A stretch of DNA of 64,000 bases from JANNSX01 sp046348995 (GCA_046348995.1 JAXMDB010000009.1:124001-188000), one strand, 5' to 3'. Counted from the stretch's first letter, positions 1 to 8,907 are shown. Notes: generated by a model not told the origin, from the sequence alone. Numbers and translations are program-made.

Positions 1-1
1 T

Positions 2-955
2 TTCTCGCCGATCTGGAGTCGCGCCGAGACGCCGGTGATGCCGAAAGGCCGCTACAAGATCATGACGGCCTACATGCCCAAGGTCGGCAAGCTCGGCCTC
101 GACATGATGTACCGCTCCTCGACCGTCCAGGTGAACCTCGACTTCTCGAGCGAGGCGGACATGGTGAAGAAGCTGCGGGTCGGCTTGGCCCTGCAGCCGG
201 TCGTCGCCGCGCTCTGCGCCAACTCGCCGTTCACCGAGGGCAGGCCGAACGGCTTTCAAACCTTCCGCAGCGAGATCTGGCGCGACACCGATCCCGGCCG
301 CACCGGCATGCTGCCGTTCGCCTTCGAGCCGGGCATGGGTTTCGAGCGCTACGTCGACTACGTGCTCGACGTGCCGATGTACTTCGTGTTCCGCAATGGT
401 GGCTATGTCGATGCCTCCGGCCAGTCGTTCCGCGACTTCCTGAAGGGCAAGCTGCCGGCGCTGCCCGGCGAGCTGCCGGACATGGCCGACTGGGCCGATC
501 ACATCTCGACGGCTTTCCCGGAGGTCCGCCTGAAGCGCTTCCTCGAGATGCGGGGCGCCGACGCGGGTGGCCGCGACCGGATCGTCGAGGTGCCGGCGGT
601 GTGGGTCGGTCTGCTGTACGACCAGAGCGCGCTCGACGCGGCTTGGGACCTCGTCAAGGATTGGACGGCCGAGGAGCGGCAGGCGTTGCGCGATGCGGTT
701 CCGCGCACGGCGCTCGCGACTCCGTTCCGCAAGGGCTCGGTCCAGGATATCGCCCGCAAGGTCGTTGCGATCGCGGAGGATGGATTGCGCCGGCGGGCGC
801 GGGCGTCAGGCGCCGCAGCCGACGAGAGCGCCTACCTCGCAGGCCTTCGCACGATCGCCGAGAGCGGCCTCACGGATGCCGGGCGGCTGCTCGCCCACTA
901 CGACGGCGACTGGGCCGGCGATGTCCGGCAGGTATTCCGCACGAACAGGTTCTGA
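2..955 (+). CDS. gshA: Glutamate-cysteine ligase (plant-type GshA), 3' part
   Basis: This gene enters from the left edge; the frame is open from base 2 with no start in the window, so only about 317 C-terminal residues are visible. It should encode the ATP-dependent ligase joining glutamate and cysteine, the first step of glutathione synthesis. The sequence shows the hallmarks of the plant/alphaproteobacterial class of GCL (GCS2 superfamily): ETPVMPKGRYKIM near the visible start, the stretch VQVNLDFSSEADMVKKLRV, and SEIWRDTD and KRFLEMRGAD further on. Known family members are about 450 residues, so roughly the N-terminal third is missing. The stop at 953-955 is 7 bases from the end of the convergent DUF937 gene. 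The family call is secure. Confidence 0.93.
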   Translation, partial: FSPIWSRAETPVMPKGRYKIMTAYMPKVGKLGLDMMYRSSTVQVNLDFSSEADMVKKLRVGLALQPVVAALCANSPFTEGRPNGFQTFRSEIWRDTDPGRTGMLPFAFEPGMGFERYVDYVLDVPMYFVFRNGGYVDASGQSFRDFLKGKLPALPGELPDMADWADHISTAFPEVRLKRFLEMRGADAGGRDRIVEVPAVWVGLLYDQSALDAAWDLVKDWTAEERQALRDAVPRTALATPFRKGSVQDIARKVVAIAEDGLRRRARASGAAADESAYLAGLRTIAESGLTDAGRLLAHYDGDWAGDVRQVFRTNRF

Positions 956-962
956 GCGGGTC

Positions 963-1559
963 TCAGGCCCGTGCCGCGTGGCCGCTGCCTGTGAGCCGGC
1001 CGACCAGCCCATCGAGAGTCCGCGTCAGGCCGCCGGACGGCTTTTGCGGCTCGTTCAGCTCCTTGAGCAGCGGCGCGAACGGTTCTGCCACGTGCTCGGC
1101 GAAGCGATCGCCGCGGTGACGCGCAAGGATCCGGCGCATCGGCTTATCGGCCGCCCGGCCGAGGGCTCCCATCATCAGCGCCGCGATCCACGGCAGCGCG
1201 CGCATGAGCGTCTCGCGCGGAAGACCGCTCGCGGCGGCCGCCTTGTCGAGCGCGGCGATGCTGAGGGGGGCCGAGGCAATCCATTCGGAAACGAGGCGAT
1301 AGCCGCGATCGCGCATCCGGCTGTCGGTGAAGCTCGCCGTCGCGCCGAGGAGGCGGTTGAACCCATCGCGGCTCAAGCTCTCGAGCAGCAGAAAGCCGCC
1401 GCCCGGACGCGCGAGCCAGCTCTCGAGCGAGGGCCGCAAGGCCCGCATGAGGTGGAATACGGTTTCAGCGGCGCGCGTCTCGTCGATCTGCAGGCGCCGT
1501 CCGAAATTGTAAAAGCACCGTCCGCCCTGCGCGGCGGAAACGATATCGTAGAGACCCAT
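963..1559 (-). CDS. DUF937-like protein of unknown function
   Basis: A 198-residue protein starting MGLYDIVSAAQGGRCFYNFG, which resembles the N-terminus of DUF937 proteins (short cytosolic helical proteins with a YidB-like fold). The ATG is preceded by GAGG with about 8 bases spacing. The rest is helical and Ala/Leu/Arg rich with no catalytic motif, and it has no signal peptide or membrane span. It is convergent with gshA, and its 5' side faces the promoter region of the PAN-domain genes. The function is unknown; the family assignment rests on the N-terminus only. Confidence 0.7.
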   Translation of the reverse strand: MGLYDIVSAAQGGRCFYNFGRRLQIDETRAAETVFHLMRALRPSLESWLARPGGGFLLLESLSRDGFNRLLGATASFTDSRMRDRGYRLVSEWIASAPLSIAALDKAAAASGLPRETLMRALPWIAALMMGALGRAADKPMRRILARHRGDRFAEHVAEPFAPLLKELNEPQKPSGGLTRTLDGLVGRLTGSGHAARA

Positions 1560-1783
1560 CGCAGCGCCCTCGACACGGATACAAAACAGAAGCGCTCAAA
1601 TCGGAGATAATCACTTTCCCGTATCGAGAGCAAGTAGAATGCCGCACACGTCGTATGAGTGCGAGGCCGATGATCGCAGGATCGCGTCACGCGCCGCCGA
1701 TCGTGTTGCAATGCCATAATCTTTGATGTCTGATGCGGCCTCGACGAAGGGGTACGGCGTCTGCGCCGGGACGAGGGGATGAG

Positions 1784-2767
1784 ATGTTGAGCCTCACGAA
1801 ACTCGCACGCTGCGTCGCCGGGTGGGCGCTCGCGGTCTTCATCGCCATGACGCCTCTGCCGGCCTCGGCGGTCGAGGAGGGGCAGATCCGGCTCGGGTCG
1901 GACTACGAAATCTTCCAGACCGGCGGGAACGACTACAAGGCCTGTGAACGCGCGTGCAACGACGACGCACGATGCAAGGCCTGGACCTTCTTGACCAACC
2001 TCGGACAATGCCGCTTGAAGCACTCCGAGGCGCCGAAGTTCGACAACACGTGCTGCGTCTCGGACGTCAAGCGCGAGAAGCCCAAGGACCGGCGCGCGGA
2101 CGACGTGTTGTGCTCGGACTACGCGGTCGGTGCCTTGAACGACAACAACGCCAATCTCTCAAACCGTTGCGGCTACCGCGGGCCCCTCTGGTCGGCGAGC
2201 TTCAGCGACGTGTTCAACCGCTGCCTCGACATCTCGCCCGATAAGCGCACACGGGAAGCCGAGCAACGCTCCGAGGCGCTCGACGATTGCCGCAAGCTCG
2301 CGAGCCGCTCCGAAAAGCTCGAATGCGACACGGTCGCCAAGCTCGCGCTCGTGCAGGCCAAGACCCAGGCCGACAACAAATGCGGTTTCAATGCCGCCGC
2401 CTGGCATTCGGACGAGGCGAAGTACGTGAAAGTCTGTGCCGCCGCCGATCGCTCGCTGCGCTGGGACTTCCTGTTCCGGCGCGAGACGAAGCTCGCTGGC
2501 TGCCTTGCGCGGGGCGGCGGCCAAGCCGACCGCGACTGCGACGCCTATGCGTCGCTCAGCGTGACGCAGTTCCGCCGGGCTCAACAGATGCGCTGCGGCG
2601 GCAGCTTCTCGGGTCTGTTCTGGCATGCCAATGCCGACGACCACTACGAGTGGTGCCGGAAAGCGCCCAAGGGGGAGCGCGAGCGCTGGGTCCAACGTCG
2701 CAAAGAGCAGCTCGAGGGCTGCGAGACCGAGCGCCGCAAGGGCCTGAAGTTCATTCTCAAGTTCTGA
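1784..2767 (+). CDS. Secreted PAN-domain protein with three tandem four-cysteine modules
   Basis: The chosen ATG at 1784 follows GAGGGG with good spacing and begins a clear signal peptide (about residues 1-30, cleavage after PASA), giving 327 residues. A PAN/apple-like domain follows at about 35-97, with the typical ACNDDARCKAWTF and GQCRLK cores and a CC pair at its end. The rest is three repeats of about 65 residues, each with four cysteines in the pattern CxxxA, C, C, LxxC (for example LCSDYA then RCGYRG then NRCLD then LDDC). The protein ends in LKFILKF. PAN domains usually bind protein or carbohydrate ligands; here the ligand is unknown. The next gene downstream is a longer paralog in the same direction 86 bases away, so the pair is likely one operon. 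The repeats match no family I recognise. Confidence 0.85.
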   Translation: MLSLTKLARCVAGWALAVFIAMTPLPASAVEEGQIRLGSDYEIFQTGGNDYKACERACNDDARCKAWTFLTNLGQCRLKHSEAPKFDNTCCVSDVKREKPKDRRADDVLCSDYAVGALNDNNANLSNRCGYRGPLWSASFSDVFNRCLDISPDKRTREAEQRSEALDDCRKLASRSEKLECDTVAKLALVQAKTQADNKCGFNAAAWHSDEAKYVKVCAAADRSLRWDFLFRRETKLAGCLARGGGQADRDCDAYASLSVTQFRRAQQMRCGGSFSGLFWHANADDHYEWCRKAPKGERERWVQRRKEQLEGCETERRKGLKFILKF

Positions 2768-2853
2768 GGCACATGCGTGGCCTGTCGCGCCGTCGAAATC
2801 GAGCGTGAGGCCTGCAGCCCGGTCGGACCCGGGTCAGGGAGGGAGGACGCCAG

Positions 2854-4245
2854 ATGAGGCTGTGGATGGGACTGGCCGTGCTGCTGTCGGCCTTCGGGCT
2901 CGTAAGTCCGCCGGCGCTGGCGCAGGCCGACATGCAGCAGGATGTCATGATCCAGCGCGGGGACTACGACAGCTTCAAGATTCCGGGCTCGCGTGGACCA
3001 GCCGCGTGCGCCGAGGCGTGCGGCCGTGATCCGCGCTGCAAGGCGTGGACCTACATCAAGTCCGTCGAGCAATGCCGTCTCAAGTACGAGACCGGCATCG
3101 CCGTCGAGAACAAGTGCTGCGTCTCCGGCATCAAGAGCGACAAGCCGTCCGCCGACAGCAGGCAGGCGTTCTGCGCCGACTATGCGAGCCAGGCTGTCGA
3201 TGCCAACGACGCCAATCTTTCCCAGGATTGCCGCCTGACGGGACCGCGGTGGTCGGCCGACTATCGCACCCACTATACGTGGTGCATGCGCGTGGAGCGC
3301 AGCGAGGCGGTCGCCGAGGGCGAGCTGCGCTCAGCCGAGGTGCTGCGCTGTCAACAGCGGGCGAGCCGGTCGAAGTCGCCGCTGTGCGATCACTATGCGC
3401 GCATGGCCTCCGTCATGATCCGCGCGGGCGACGCCGGCAATTGCGGCTTCGAGGCGGGAAAGAACAATCGCTGGCTGGATGACGCTGCCGCGCAACGCCG
3501 CCAGTGCGAAGCGGCGCCGCAGCGCGTGCCCGAGACGGAATTCGCGGCCCGCCAGCGCCAGCTCGCCACGTGTTTCGAGCGCGCGGGCAAGGAGGAGGAG
3601 GCGTGCGTCGCCTATGCCGACGGAGCAGTCGAGCAATACCAGAAAGCGGTCGATGCGCAGTGCGAGTTCGCCGAGTCCCGCTCCTGGACCAGCTCCAAGG
3701 CCCGCCACTATGTCTGGTGCCTCGACGCCTCCGCCAAGGATCGTGAGGACGAAAGCTTCAAACGCGACGACGAGCTCGCCGAATGCCGCCGGCAGGCATC
3801 GCTGCGCAAGGCGTGCGGTCAATATGCCGAGACGGCCGTCGAGCAGGCGTCACTCAACGAGAACGAGCGCTGCGGGCTGCGCGGCATCGCCTGGAGCAAG
3901 TACAAGGACGACCACATTGCGTTCTGCATGCAGGAAGGCGAGCGCGCCGCCCGCAAGCAGGAGGACAAGCGTCAGAGCGACCTCGAGAGCTGCATCGCCG
4001 ACAACAGCGCGCGCAATGCCGACTGCGAGCGCTATGCGGACAATGCCGTGAAGCTCGCGCGCGTCAATCAGGACAAGAATTGCGGCAATCGCGATCGGGA
4101 CATGTGGAGCACCAACAGCCGCGAGCACTATGATTTCTGCATGCGCGCGAAACCCGCGATCCGCCAGGAGATCCAGCAGCAGCGCCGCAAAGCCATCCAG
4201 AGCTGCTCGCTGTTCCGCGGCTTCAGGATCGAGATCACGTTCTGA
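2854..4245 (+). CDS. Secreted PAN-domain protein with five tandem four-cysteine modules
   Basis: A 463-residue paralog of the preceding gene. The ATG at 2854 follows GGGAGGA. A signal peptide (about 1-23, ending ALA) is followed by a PAN/apple-like domain at about 28-92 with ACGRDPRCKAWTY and EQCRLKY. Five four-cysteine modules then follow, best seen as repeated units such as CADYASQAV, CVAYADGAV, CGQYAETAV and CERYADNAV, each with a later HYxWC or HYDFC and a charged helix ending LxxC. The protein ends FRIEITF, alternating hydrophobic residues with a terminal Phe, as in its paralog. The module number differs (five against three), suggesting growth by internal duplication. It is exported to the periplasm or beyond; ligand and role are unknown. 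Confidence 0.85.
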   Translation: MRLWMGLAVLLSAFGLVSPPALAQADMQQDVMIQRGDYDSFKIPGSRGPAACAEACGRDPRCKAWTYIKSVEQCRLKYETGIAVENKCCVSGIKSDKPSADSRQAFCADYASQAVDANDANLSQDCRLTGPRWSADYRTHYTWCMRVERSEAVAEGELRSAEVLRCQQRASRSKSPLCDHYARMASVMIRAGDAGNCGFEAGKNNRWLDDAAAQRRQCEAAPQRVPETEFAARQRQLATCFERAGKEEEACVAYADGAVEQYQKAVDAQCEFAESRSWTSSKARHYVWCLDASAKDREDESFKRDDELAECRRQASLRKACGQYAETAVEQASLNENERCGLRGIAWSKYKDDHIAFCMQEGERAARKQEDKRQSDLESCIADNSARNADCERYADNAVKLARVNQDKNCGNRDRDMWSTNSREHYDFCMRAKPAIRQEIQQQRRKAIQSCSLFRGFRIEITF

Positions 4246-4254
4246 AGCTGTCGG

Positions 4255-4278
4255 GCGAGCGGCCTCGACGCCGCTCGC
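4255..4278. terminator. Hairpin between convergent genes, probable bidirectional terminator
   Basis: A perfect 9-bp inverted repeat GCGAGCGGC/GCCGCTCGC with a 6-base loop lies between the stop of the PAN gene and the stop of the IalB-family gene. There is no clear T-run on either side, so Rho-independent function is inferred from position and stem strength only. Confidence 0.5.
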
Positions 4279-4297
4279 GACCAGCCCGGGGCCGGTC

Positions 4298-4846
4298 TCA
4301 GGGCAGGCTGTCGATCGCCTTGGGGAACCCATCGAGCGAGACCGGGATCCCGATTCCGGCTTCCTTCGTCTGGAAGACGATGAACCACGCGGTCTTACCT
4401 GCCTTGAACTTGGCGATCAGATCCTTGTCGAGCGTCACCTGCGCCACGCATCCGACGACCTGGCAGCGCACGAACGGGGCATGACCGACCTTGTCGTCGT
4501 CGATCTGAAGCCCGAGACCCGGCGGCAGTAGCACACCCAACGGCGCGAACACGCGCAGCACCTTCTCGCCCTCGGCGCTCTTCTGGAACTGGACCGACAG
4601 GCCGATGTTGGGATTGCTTTCCGACGTCACATCCTGCACGAGCGCACACAGATCGCTCTTGGCGCCCTCGGGGCGCTTGCACACGAGCTGCCAATCGCCG
4701 TGCTGGGCCTTGACGGCCGATGGGTCCTGGGCGGCGGTCGCGTCGTCCCCGGCGAGGGCGGGCCCCGTTGCGCCGCACAAGCCCAATACACCGAGCAAGG
4801 CTGCAAGCCTCAGCCAGGGACGCAAGCCCCCCCAATCGCATGTCAT
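4298..4846 (-). CDS. Invasion-associated locus B (IalB) family protein
   Basis: The frame is open further upstream, but the ATG at 4846 has GAGG about 10 bases before it and begins directly before a signal peptide (hydrophobic core WLRLAALLGVLGLCG, cleavage near ALA). This gives 182 residues. The mature part has the IalB-family pattern: HGDWQLVCKRP near the start, paired cysteines (CKRPEGAKSDLC and RCQVVGC), GVLLPPGLGLQIDDDK, and a C-terminal IVFQTKEAGIGIPVSLDGF. IalB was named in Bartonella for a role in erythrocyte invasion, but homologs are widespread in free-living Rhizobiales, where the role is unclear. It is periplasmic and faces the cox operon divergently. Confidence 0.88.
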   Translation of the reverse strand: MTCDWGGLRPWLRLAALLGVLGLCGATGPALAGDDATAAQDPSAVKAQHGDWQLVCKRPEGAKSDLCALVQDVTSESNPNIGLSVQFQKSAEGEKVLRVFAPLGVLLPPGLGLQIDDDKVGHAPFVRCQVVGCVAQVTLDKDLIAKFKAGKTAWFIVFQTKEAGIGIPVSLDGFPKAIDSLP

Positions 4847-5195
4847 GCTCGCAGACCTCATAGGCTCAAATCGGATGGACGACAGAAGCCTCAATGTGCT
4901 CGGCGAGCAATAGGGCGAGAATAGGGAGCTGTGCATGACGGACACGGCCGCCTGCTCATGACGTCTCGCGAAGTTTTGCCGCAGGGGTCAAGCCTTGTGA
5001 CGCGCCCGGCCTTGGTGTTCCCTCCGCGGCTTGACGATCTCCGCCGTGAGCGAGCGTAGCCGGAATGCGGGCGAATGGGGCGCGCCCAGGTCTATCCATC
5101 AACTATGCTAACATGGCATACGAATCGGCGAAAAAGGGCCGTCCGGGGGCCTTTGCCTCGCTGAGGACAGTGCCGCATTGGGGCAAAGAGAGACG
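4847..5195. other. Divergent intergenic region upstream of the cox operon
   Basis: About 350 bases between the IalB-family gene and coxB. It must hold the promoters of both transcription units. I see no convincing -35/-10 pair, no repeat and no credible small gene. The long frame that crosses it on the minus strand is an antisense shadow of the cox genes. Confidence 0.5.
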
Positions 5196-6125
5196 ATGAC
5201 GGGAAGACAGCTGGCGAAGGCGACGTGGCGGGCAGTGAGTGGCGCGGCGTGGTCCGCGACGGCGGTGACCCTCGGATTGACGCTTGCGCCGAGCGCGGCG
5301 CTCGCGGCGACCGGCATGGCCACGGACTACGAGATCGGGCTGCAGCCGGCCGCGACCGACATCGCCGATCAGATCCATAGCTTCCACAATGGCCTGTTCC
5401 TGCTCATAACCGCGATCACGTTGCTCGTCCTCGGGCTGCTCATCTACGTGATGCTGCGCTTCAACAGCCGCGCCAATCCGACGCCCTCGCATACCCATCA
5501 CAACACGCTGATCGAGGTGATCTGGACGGTGGCGCCGATCCTGATCCTGGTCTTCGTGGCGATCCCCTCGTTCCGTCTGCTCTACGCCCAGTATGATCTG
5601 CCCAAGCCCGATCTGACGGTCAAAGCCGTGGGCAATCAGTGGTTCTGGTCCTACGAGTATGCCGATCAGGAGGGCGTCGCGTTCGACAGCTTCATGTTGA
5701 GCGATGCGGATATCGAGAAACGGAAGGCGGGCGGCGAATTGCTGCCCCGCTTGCTCGCCGTCGACAACGAGGTGGTCGTTCCCGTCAATGCCGTGGTCCA
5801 CGTCATCCTGACCTCCAAGGACGTGATCCACAACTGGACCGTGCAATCGTTCGGCTCGAAGGTCGACGCGGTGCCCGGCCGGGTGACGTCGACCTGGTTC
5901 AAGGCGCGTGAGAAGGGCGTCTATTACGGCCAGTGCTCGGAGCTCTGCGGCAAGGACCATGCCTTCATGCCGATCGCGGTTCGCGTGGTCGACAAGGCCG
6001 TGTTCGACCAATGGGTGGCGCTGCGCAAAGCCGGCGGCGGTGACGTCGACGACAAGGCGCGCGCGCTCATCAAGAGCGCGGCTGCCGCCGATCTGGCCAC
6101 GGGCAAAGTGGCGTCGGCCGAATAG
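5196..6125 (+). CDS. ctaC: Cytochrome c oxidase subunit II
   Basis: This is the CuA-bearing subunit of an aa3-type oxidase, accepting electrons from cytochrome c on the periplasmic face. The ATG at 5196 is preferred over the TTG 18 bases earlier because an AGAGAG element precedes it; this gives 309 residues. A signal/leader segment (ending ALAA) is followed by two membrane helices (LLITAITLLVLGLLIYVML, then the IEVIWTVAPILILVFVAI region) and a cupredoxin domain. CuA ligands are visible in DVIHNWTVQSFG and GQCSELCGKDHAFMPI, and the electron-entry aromatic stretch NQWFWSYEY is present. It is first in the operon, 81 bases before ctaD. Also known as coxB. Confidence 0.98.
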   Translation: MTGRQLAKATWRAVSGAAWSATAVTLGLTLAPSAALAATGMATDYEIGLQPAATDIADQIHSFHNGLFLLITAITLLVLGLLIYVMLRFNSRANPTPSHTHHNTLIEVIWTVAPILILVFVAIPSFRLLYAQYDLPKPDLTVKAVGNQWFWSYEYADQEGVAFDSFMLSDADIEKRKAGGELLPRLLAVDNEVVVPVNAVVHVILTSKDVIHNWTVQSFGSKVDAVPGRVTSTWFKAREKGVYYGQCSELCGKDHAFMPIAVRVVDKAVFDQWVALRKAGGGDVDDKARALIKSAAAADLATGKVASAE

Positions 6126-6206
6126 GACGATCGCAACAGCCGCGGACGCGCGGCGGGGAACTCGATTTGAGGCCGGCACAGCCGGCAGCAGCTGAGGTAA
6201 CGGACA

Positions 6207-7805
6207 ATGGCGACGCACGCGCATGCCGACGACAGTCACCACACGCCCTATGGGCTGACGCGGTGGCTCTACTCGACCAATCACAAGGACATCGGCACGA
6301 TGTACTTGTTCTTCGCGGTGTTCGCGGGGCTGATTGGCGGCTTCCTCTCCATCATGATGCGCATGGAGCTGCAGGAGCCGGGCATGCAGGTGTTCTCCGA
6401 CCCGCACATCTTCAACGTCTTCGTCACCGGCCATGGTCTCATCATGGTGTTCTTCATGGTGATGCCGGCGATGATCGGCGGGTTCGGCAACTGGTTCGTA
6501 CCGTTGATGATCGGCGCGCCGGACATGGCCTTCCCGCGCATGAACAACATCTCCTTCTGGCTGCTTCCGGCCTCGCTGGGCCTCCTCGTGCTGTCGATGT
6601 TCGTCGAAGGCCCGGCGGGAGCTAACGGTGTCGGCGCCGGTTGGACGGTGTATGCTCCGCTCTCGACCTCCGGCCATCCGGGACCGGCCGTCGATTTCGC
6701 CATCCTCTCGCTTCACATCGCCGGCGCCTCGTCGATCCTCGGCGCCATCAACTTCATTACGACGATCTTCAACATGCGCGCGCCGGGCATGACCCTGCAC
6801 AAGATGCCGCTGTTCGTCTGGTCGGTGCTGGTGACGGCGTTCCTGCTGCTCCTGTCGCTGCCCGTGCTCGCCGGCGCCATCACCATGCTGCTGACGGACC
6901 GCAACTTCGGCACCACCTTCTTCGATCCGGCCGGCGGCGGCGACCCGCTGCTCTACCAGCATCTGTTCTGGTTCTTCGGCCATCCCGAAGTGTACATTCT
7001 GATCCTGCCCGGCTTCGGCATGATCAGCCACATCATCTCGACCTTCTCCAAGAAGCCGGTGTTCGGCTATCTCGGCATGGCCTACGCGATGGTGGCCATC
7101 GGTGGCGTCGGGTTCATCGTCTGGGCCCATCACATGTACACATCGGGTATGTCGGTAAATGCCCAAGCCTACTTCGTCGCCGCGACGATGGTCATCGCGG
7201 TGCCGACGGGCGTGAAGATCTTCTCCTGGATCGCGACGATGTGGGGTGGCTCGATCGAGTTCAAGCCGCCGATGATTTGGGCGATCGGCTTTATCTTCCT
7301 GTTCACGGTCGGTGGCGTCACCGGCGTCGTGCTCGCCAACGCCGGTATGGACCGCGCGGTGCACGACACCTACTACGTCGTGGCCCACTTCCACTACGTG
7401 CTGTCGCTCGGCGCGGTGTTCGCGATCTTCGCCGGCTTCTACTACTGGTTCCCGAAAATGTCGGGCTACACCTACTCGCACGCGCTCGCGAACCTGCACT
7501 TCTGGCTGATGTTCATCGGTGCGAACCTGACGTTCTTCCCGCAGCACTTCCTCGGCCTCGCCGGCATGCCGCGCCGCTATGCGGACTACCCGGATGCCTA
7601 CGCCGGCTGGAACTATGTCTCATCTATCGGCTCCTACATTTCGGTCGTCGGCGTGGCCGTATTCCTCCTCTGCATCGCCATGGCGTTCGCCCGCAAGCAG
7701 AAGGCCGGGGACAATCCGTGGGGCGTCGGTGCGACGACACTCGAATGGACCCTGCCGTCGCCGCCCGCTTTCCATTCCTTCGAGAAGCTGCCGCGGATCA
7801 GCTGA
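6207..7805 (+). CDS. ctaD: Cytochrome c oxidase subunit I
   Basis: The 532-residue catalytic subunit carries heme a and the heme a3-CuB centre and reduces O2 while pumping protons. About twelve membrane helices are evident. Key residues are all present: HGLIMVFFM (heme a ligand), GHPEVYILILPGFG (CuB His cross-linked to Tyr, plus the K-channel region), AHHMYTSGM (two CuB His), and HDTYYVVAHFHYVLS (heme a3 and heme a ligands). The D-channel entry motif near NWFVPLMIG is also seen. The length and N-terminus (HHTPYGLTRWLYSTNHKDIG) are typical. It is followed after 21 bases by ctaB. Also known as coxA. Confidence 0.99.
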   Translation: MATHAHADDSHHTPYGLTRWLYSTNHKDIGTMYLFFAVFAGLIGGFLSIMMRMELQEPGMQVFSDPHIFNVFVTGHGLIMVFFMVMPAMIGGFGNWFVPLMIGAPDMAFPRMNNISFWLLPASLGLLVLSMFVEGPAGANGVGAGWTVYAPLSTSGHPGPAVDFAILSLHIAGASSILGAINFITTIFNMRAPGMTLHKMPLFVWSVLVTAFLLLLSLPVLAGAITMLLTDRNFGTTFFDPAGGGDPLLYQHLFWFFGHPEVYILILPGFGMISHIISTFSKKPVFGYLGMAYAMVAIGGVGFIVWAHHMYTSGMSVNAQAYFVAATMVIAVPTGVKIFSWIATMWGGSIEFKPPMIWAIGFIFLFTVGGVTGVVLANAGMDRAVHDTYYVVAHFHYVLSLGAVFAIFAGFYYWFPKMSGYTYSHALANLHFWLMFIGANLTFFPQHFLGLAGMPRRYADYPDAYAGWNYVSSIGSYISVVGVAVFLLCIAMAFARKQKAGDNPWGVGATTLEWTLPSPPAFHSFEKLPRIS

Positions 7806-7826
7806 GGCACAGGGGTACGCGTTCCG

Positions 7827-8756
7827 ATGACCGACGTCAGGGCCGATATCGATCGACGTGCCGCCGCGCAGGCCGGTCTATCGGATGCGAGCGACTTCTT
7901 CGCTCTGTTGAAGCCGCGCGTGATGGCTCTGGTCGTCTTCACAGCATTGACCGGCATGGTGGCGGCACCGGGACATATTCATCCGGTGCTCGCCTTCGTG
8001 GCCCTGTTGTCGATCACGGTCGGAGCGGGGGCGTCCGGCGCCCTCAACATGTGGTACGACGCCGACATCGACGCGCGGATGCAGCGGACGGCGGCCCGCC
8101 CCGTGCCGAGGGGACGGATCTCCGCCGACGAGGCCCTGGCGTTCGGCGGCTTCCTGTCTCTGTTTTCGGTGATGACCCTCGGCCTGGCCGTTGGCTGGGT
8201 GCCTGCTGGCATGCTCGCGGCGACGATCGGGTTCTACCTCTTTATCTACACGATGTGGCTCAAGCGCCGGACACCGCAGAACATCGTCATCGGCGGCGCC
8301 GCTGGCGCCTTCCCGCCGATGATCGGCTGGGCCGCCGTCACCGGCAGCGTCAGCTTGGACTCCTTTCTGCTGTTCCTGATCATCTTCATGTGGACGCCGC
8401 CGCATTTCTGGGCGTTGGCGCTCTACCGCTGCAGAGATTATGAGCGCGTCGGCGTGCCCATGCTGCCCGTCGTTGCCGGGTTCGCGGCGACGCGGCGTCA
8501 GATCCTCATCTATAGTTTCGCCCTCGTGGCGGCGACGCTCGCGCCCTATCTCACAGGCTTGGGCGGCCTCGCCTATCTCGCGGTTGCGGCGGTGGCTGGA
8601 GCACGGCTGCTGTGGCTCGCCTACGATGTTTGGCGGCGCGCCGATGCGGAGGGCAGCGACCAGCGCGCGAAGCGGCTGTTCACGTTCTCGATCCTGTACC
8701 TGTTCGTGATCTTCGCCACGCTGCTCGCAGAGCACGTCGTGTCGCGGCTCTGGTGA
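7827..8756 (+). CDS. ctaB: Protoheme IX farnesyltransferase (heme O synthase)
   Basis: This membrane UbiA-family prenyltransferase adds a farnesyl group to heme b to make heme O, the precursor of the heme a used by subunit I. The 309-residue protein has about eight or nine membrane helices and both Asp-rich motifs: NMWYDADIDARMQRTAARP (first, residues ~73-91) and YRCRDYERVGVPMLPVV (second). KRRTPQNIVIGGAAGAFPP is also typical. It lies in the oxidase operon between subunit I and the assembly genes, 4 bases before the small coxF-like gene. No odd features. Confidence 0.98.
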   Translation: MTDVRADIDRRAAAQAGLSDASDFFALLKPRVMALVVFTALTGMVAAPGHIHPVLAFVALLSITVGAGASGALNMWYDADIDARMQRTAARPVPRGRISADEALAFGGFLSLFSVMTLGLAVGWVPAGMLAATIGFYLFIYTMWLKRRTPQNIVIGGAAGAFPPMIGWAAVTGSVSLDSFLLFLIIFMWTPPHFWALALYRCRDYERVGVPMLPVVAGFAATRRQILIYSFALVAATLAPYLTGLGGLAYLAVAAVAGARLLWLAYDVWRRADAEGSDQRAKRLFTFSILYLFVIFATLLAEHVVSRLW

Positions 8757-8760
8757 CGGG

Positions 8761-8907
8761 ATGGCAGCGGACACCGAGCGCGAGGAGCACGAGAAGGCGA
8801 TCAAGCGGCAACAACGCCGGCGCTCGATTGCCATCGCGCTCGGACTACTCGGTCTCGTCGTTCTGTTCTACGTCATGACGATCGTTCGCCTCGGCGGAAC
8901 GCCGTGA
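8761..8907 (+). CDS. Small CoxF-like membrane protein
   Basis: A 48-residue ORF with ATG at 8761, 4 bases after ctaB. It has a charged N-terminal half (EREEHEKAIKRQQRRR) and one membrane helix (about residues 22-41) followed by VRLGGTP. A short protein of this layout between ctaB and ctaG is common in Rhizobiales and often labelled CoxF. Its stop overlaps the GTG start of ctaG (GTGA), so the two are translationally coupled. An oxidase-assembly role is inferred from position only. Confidence 0.8.
   Translation: MAADTEREEHEKAIKRQQRRRSIAIALGLLGLVVLFYVMTIVRLGGTP

Noticed and set aside
567..1610. 347-residue plus-strand frame over gshA and the DUF937 gene
   Set aside because: Translation is low-complexity and overlaps two better-supported genes.
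5103..7547. 814-residue open frame on the minus strand across the cox genes
   Set aside because: It is antisense to coxB and coxA, its product is Arg/Glu/His-rich low-quality sequence, and it has no ribosome site. It is a GC-rich shadow frame.
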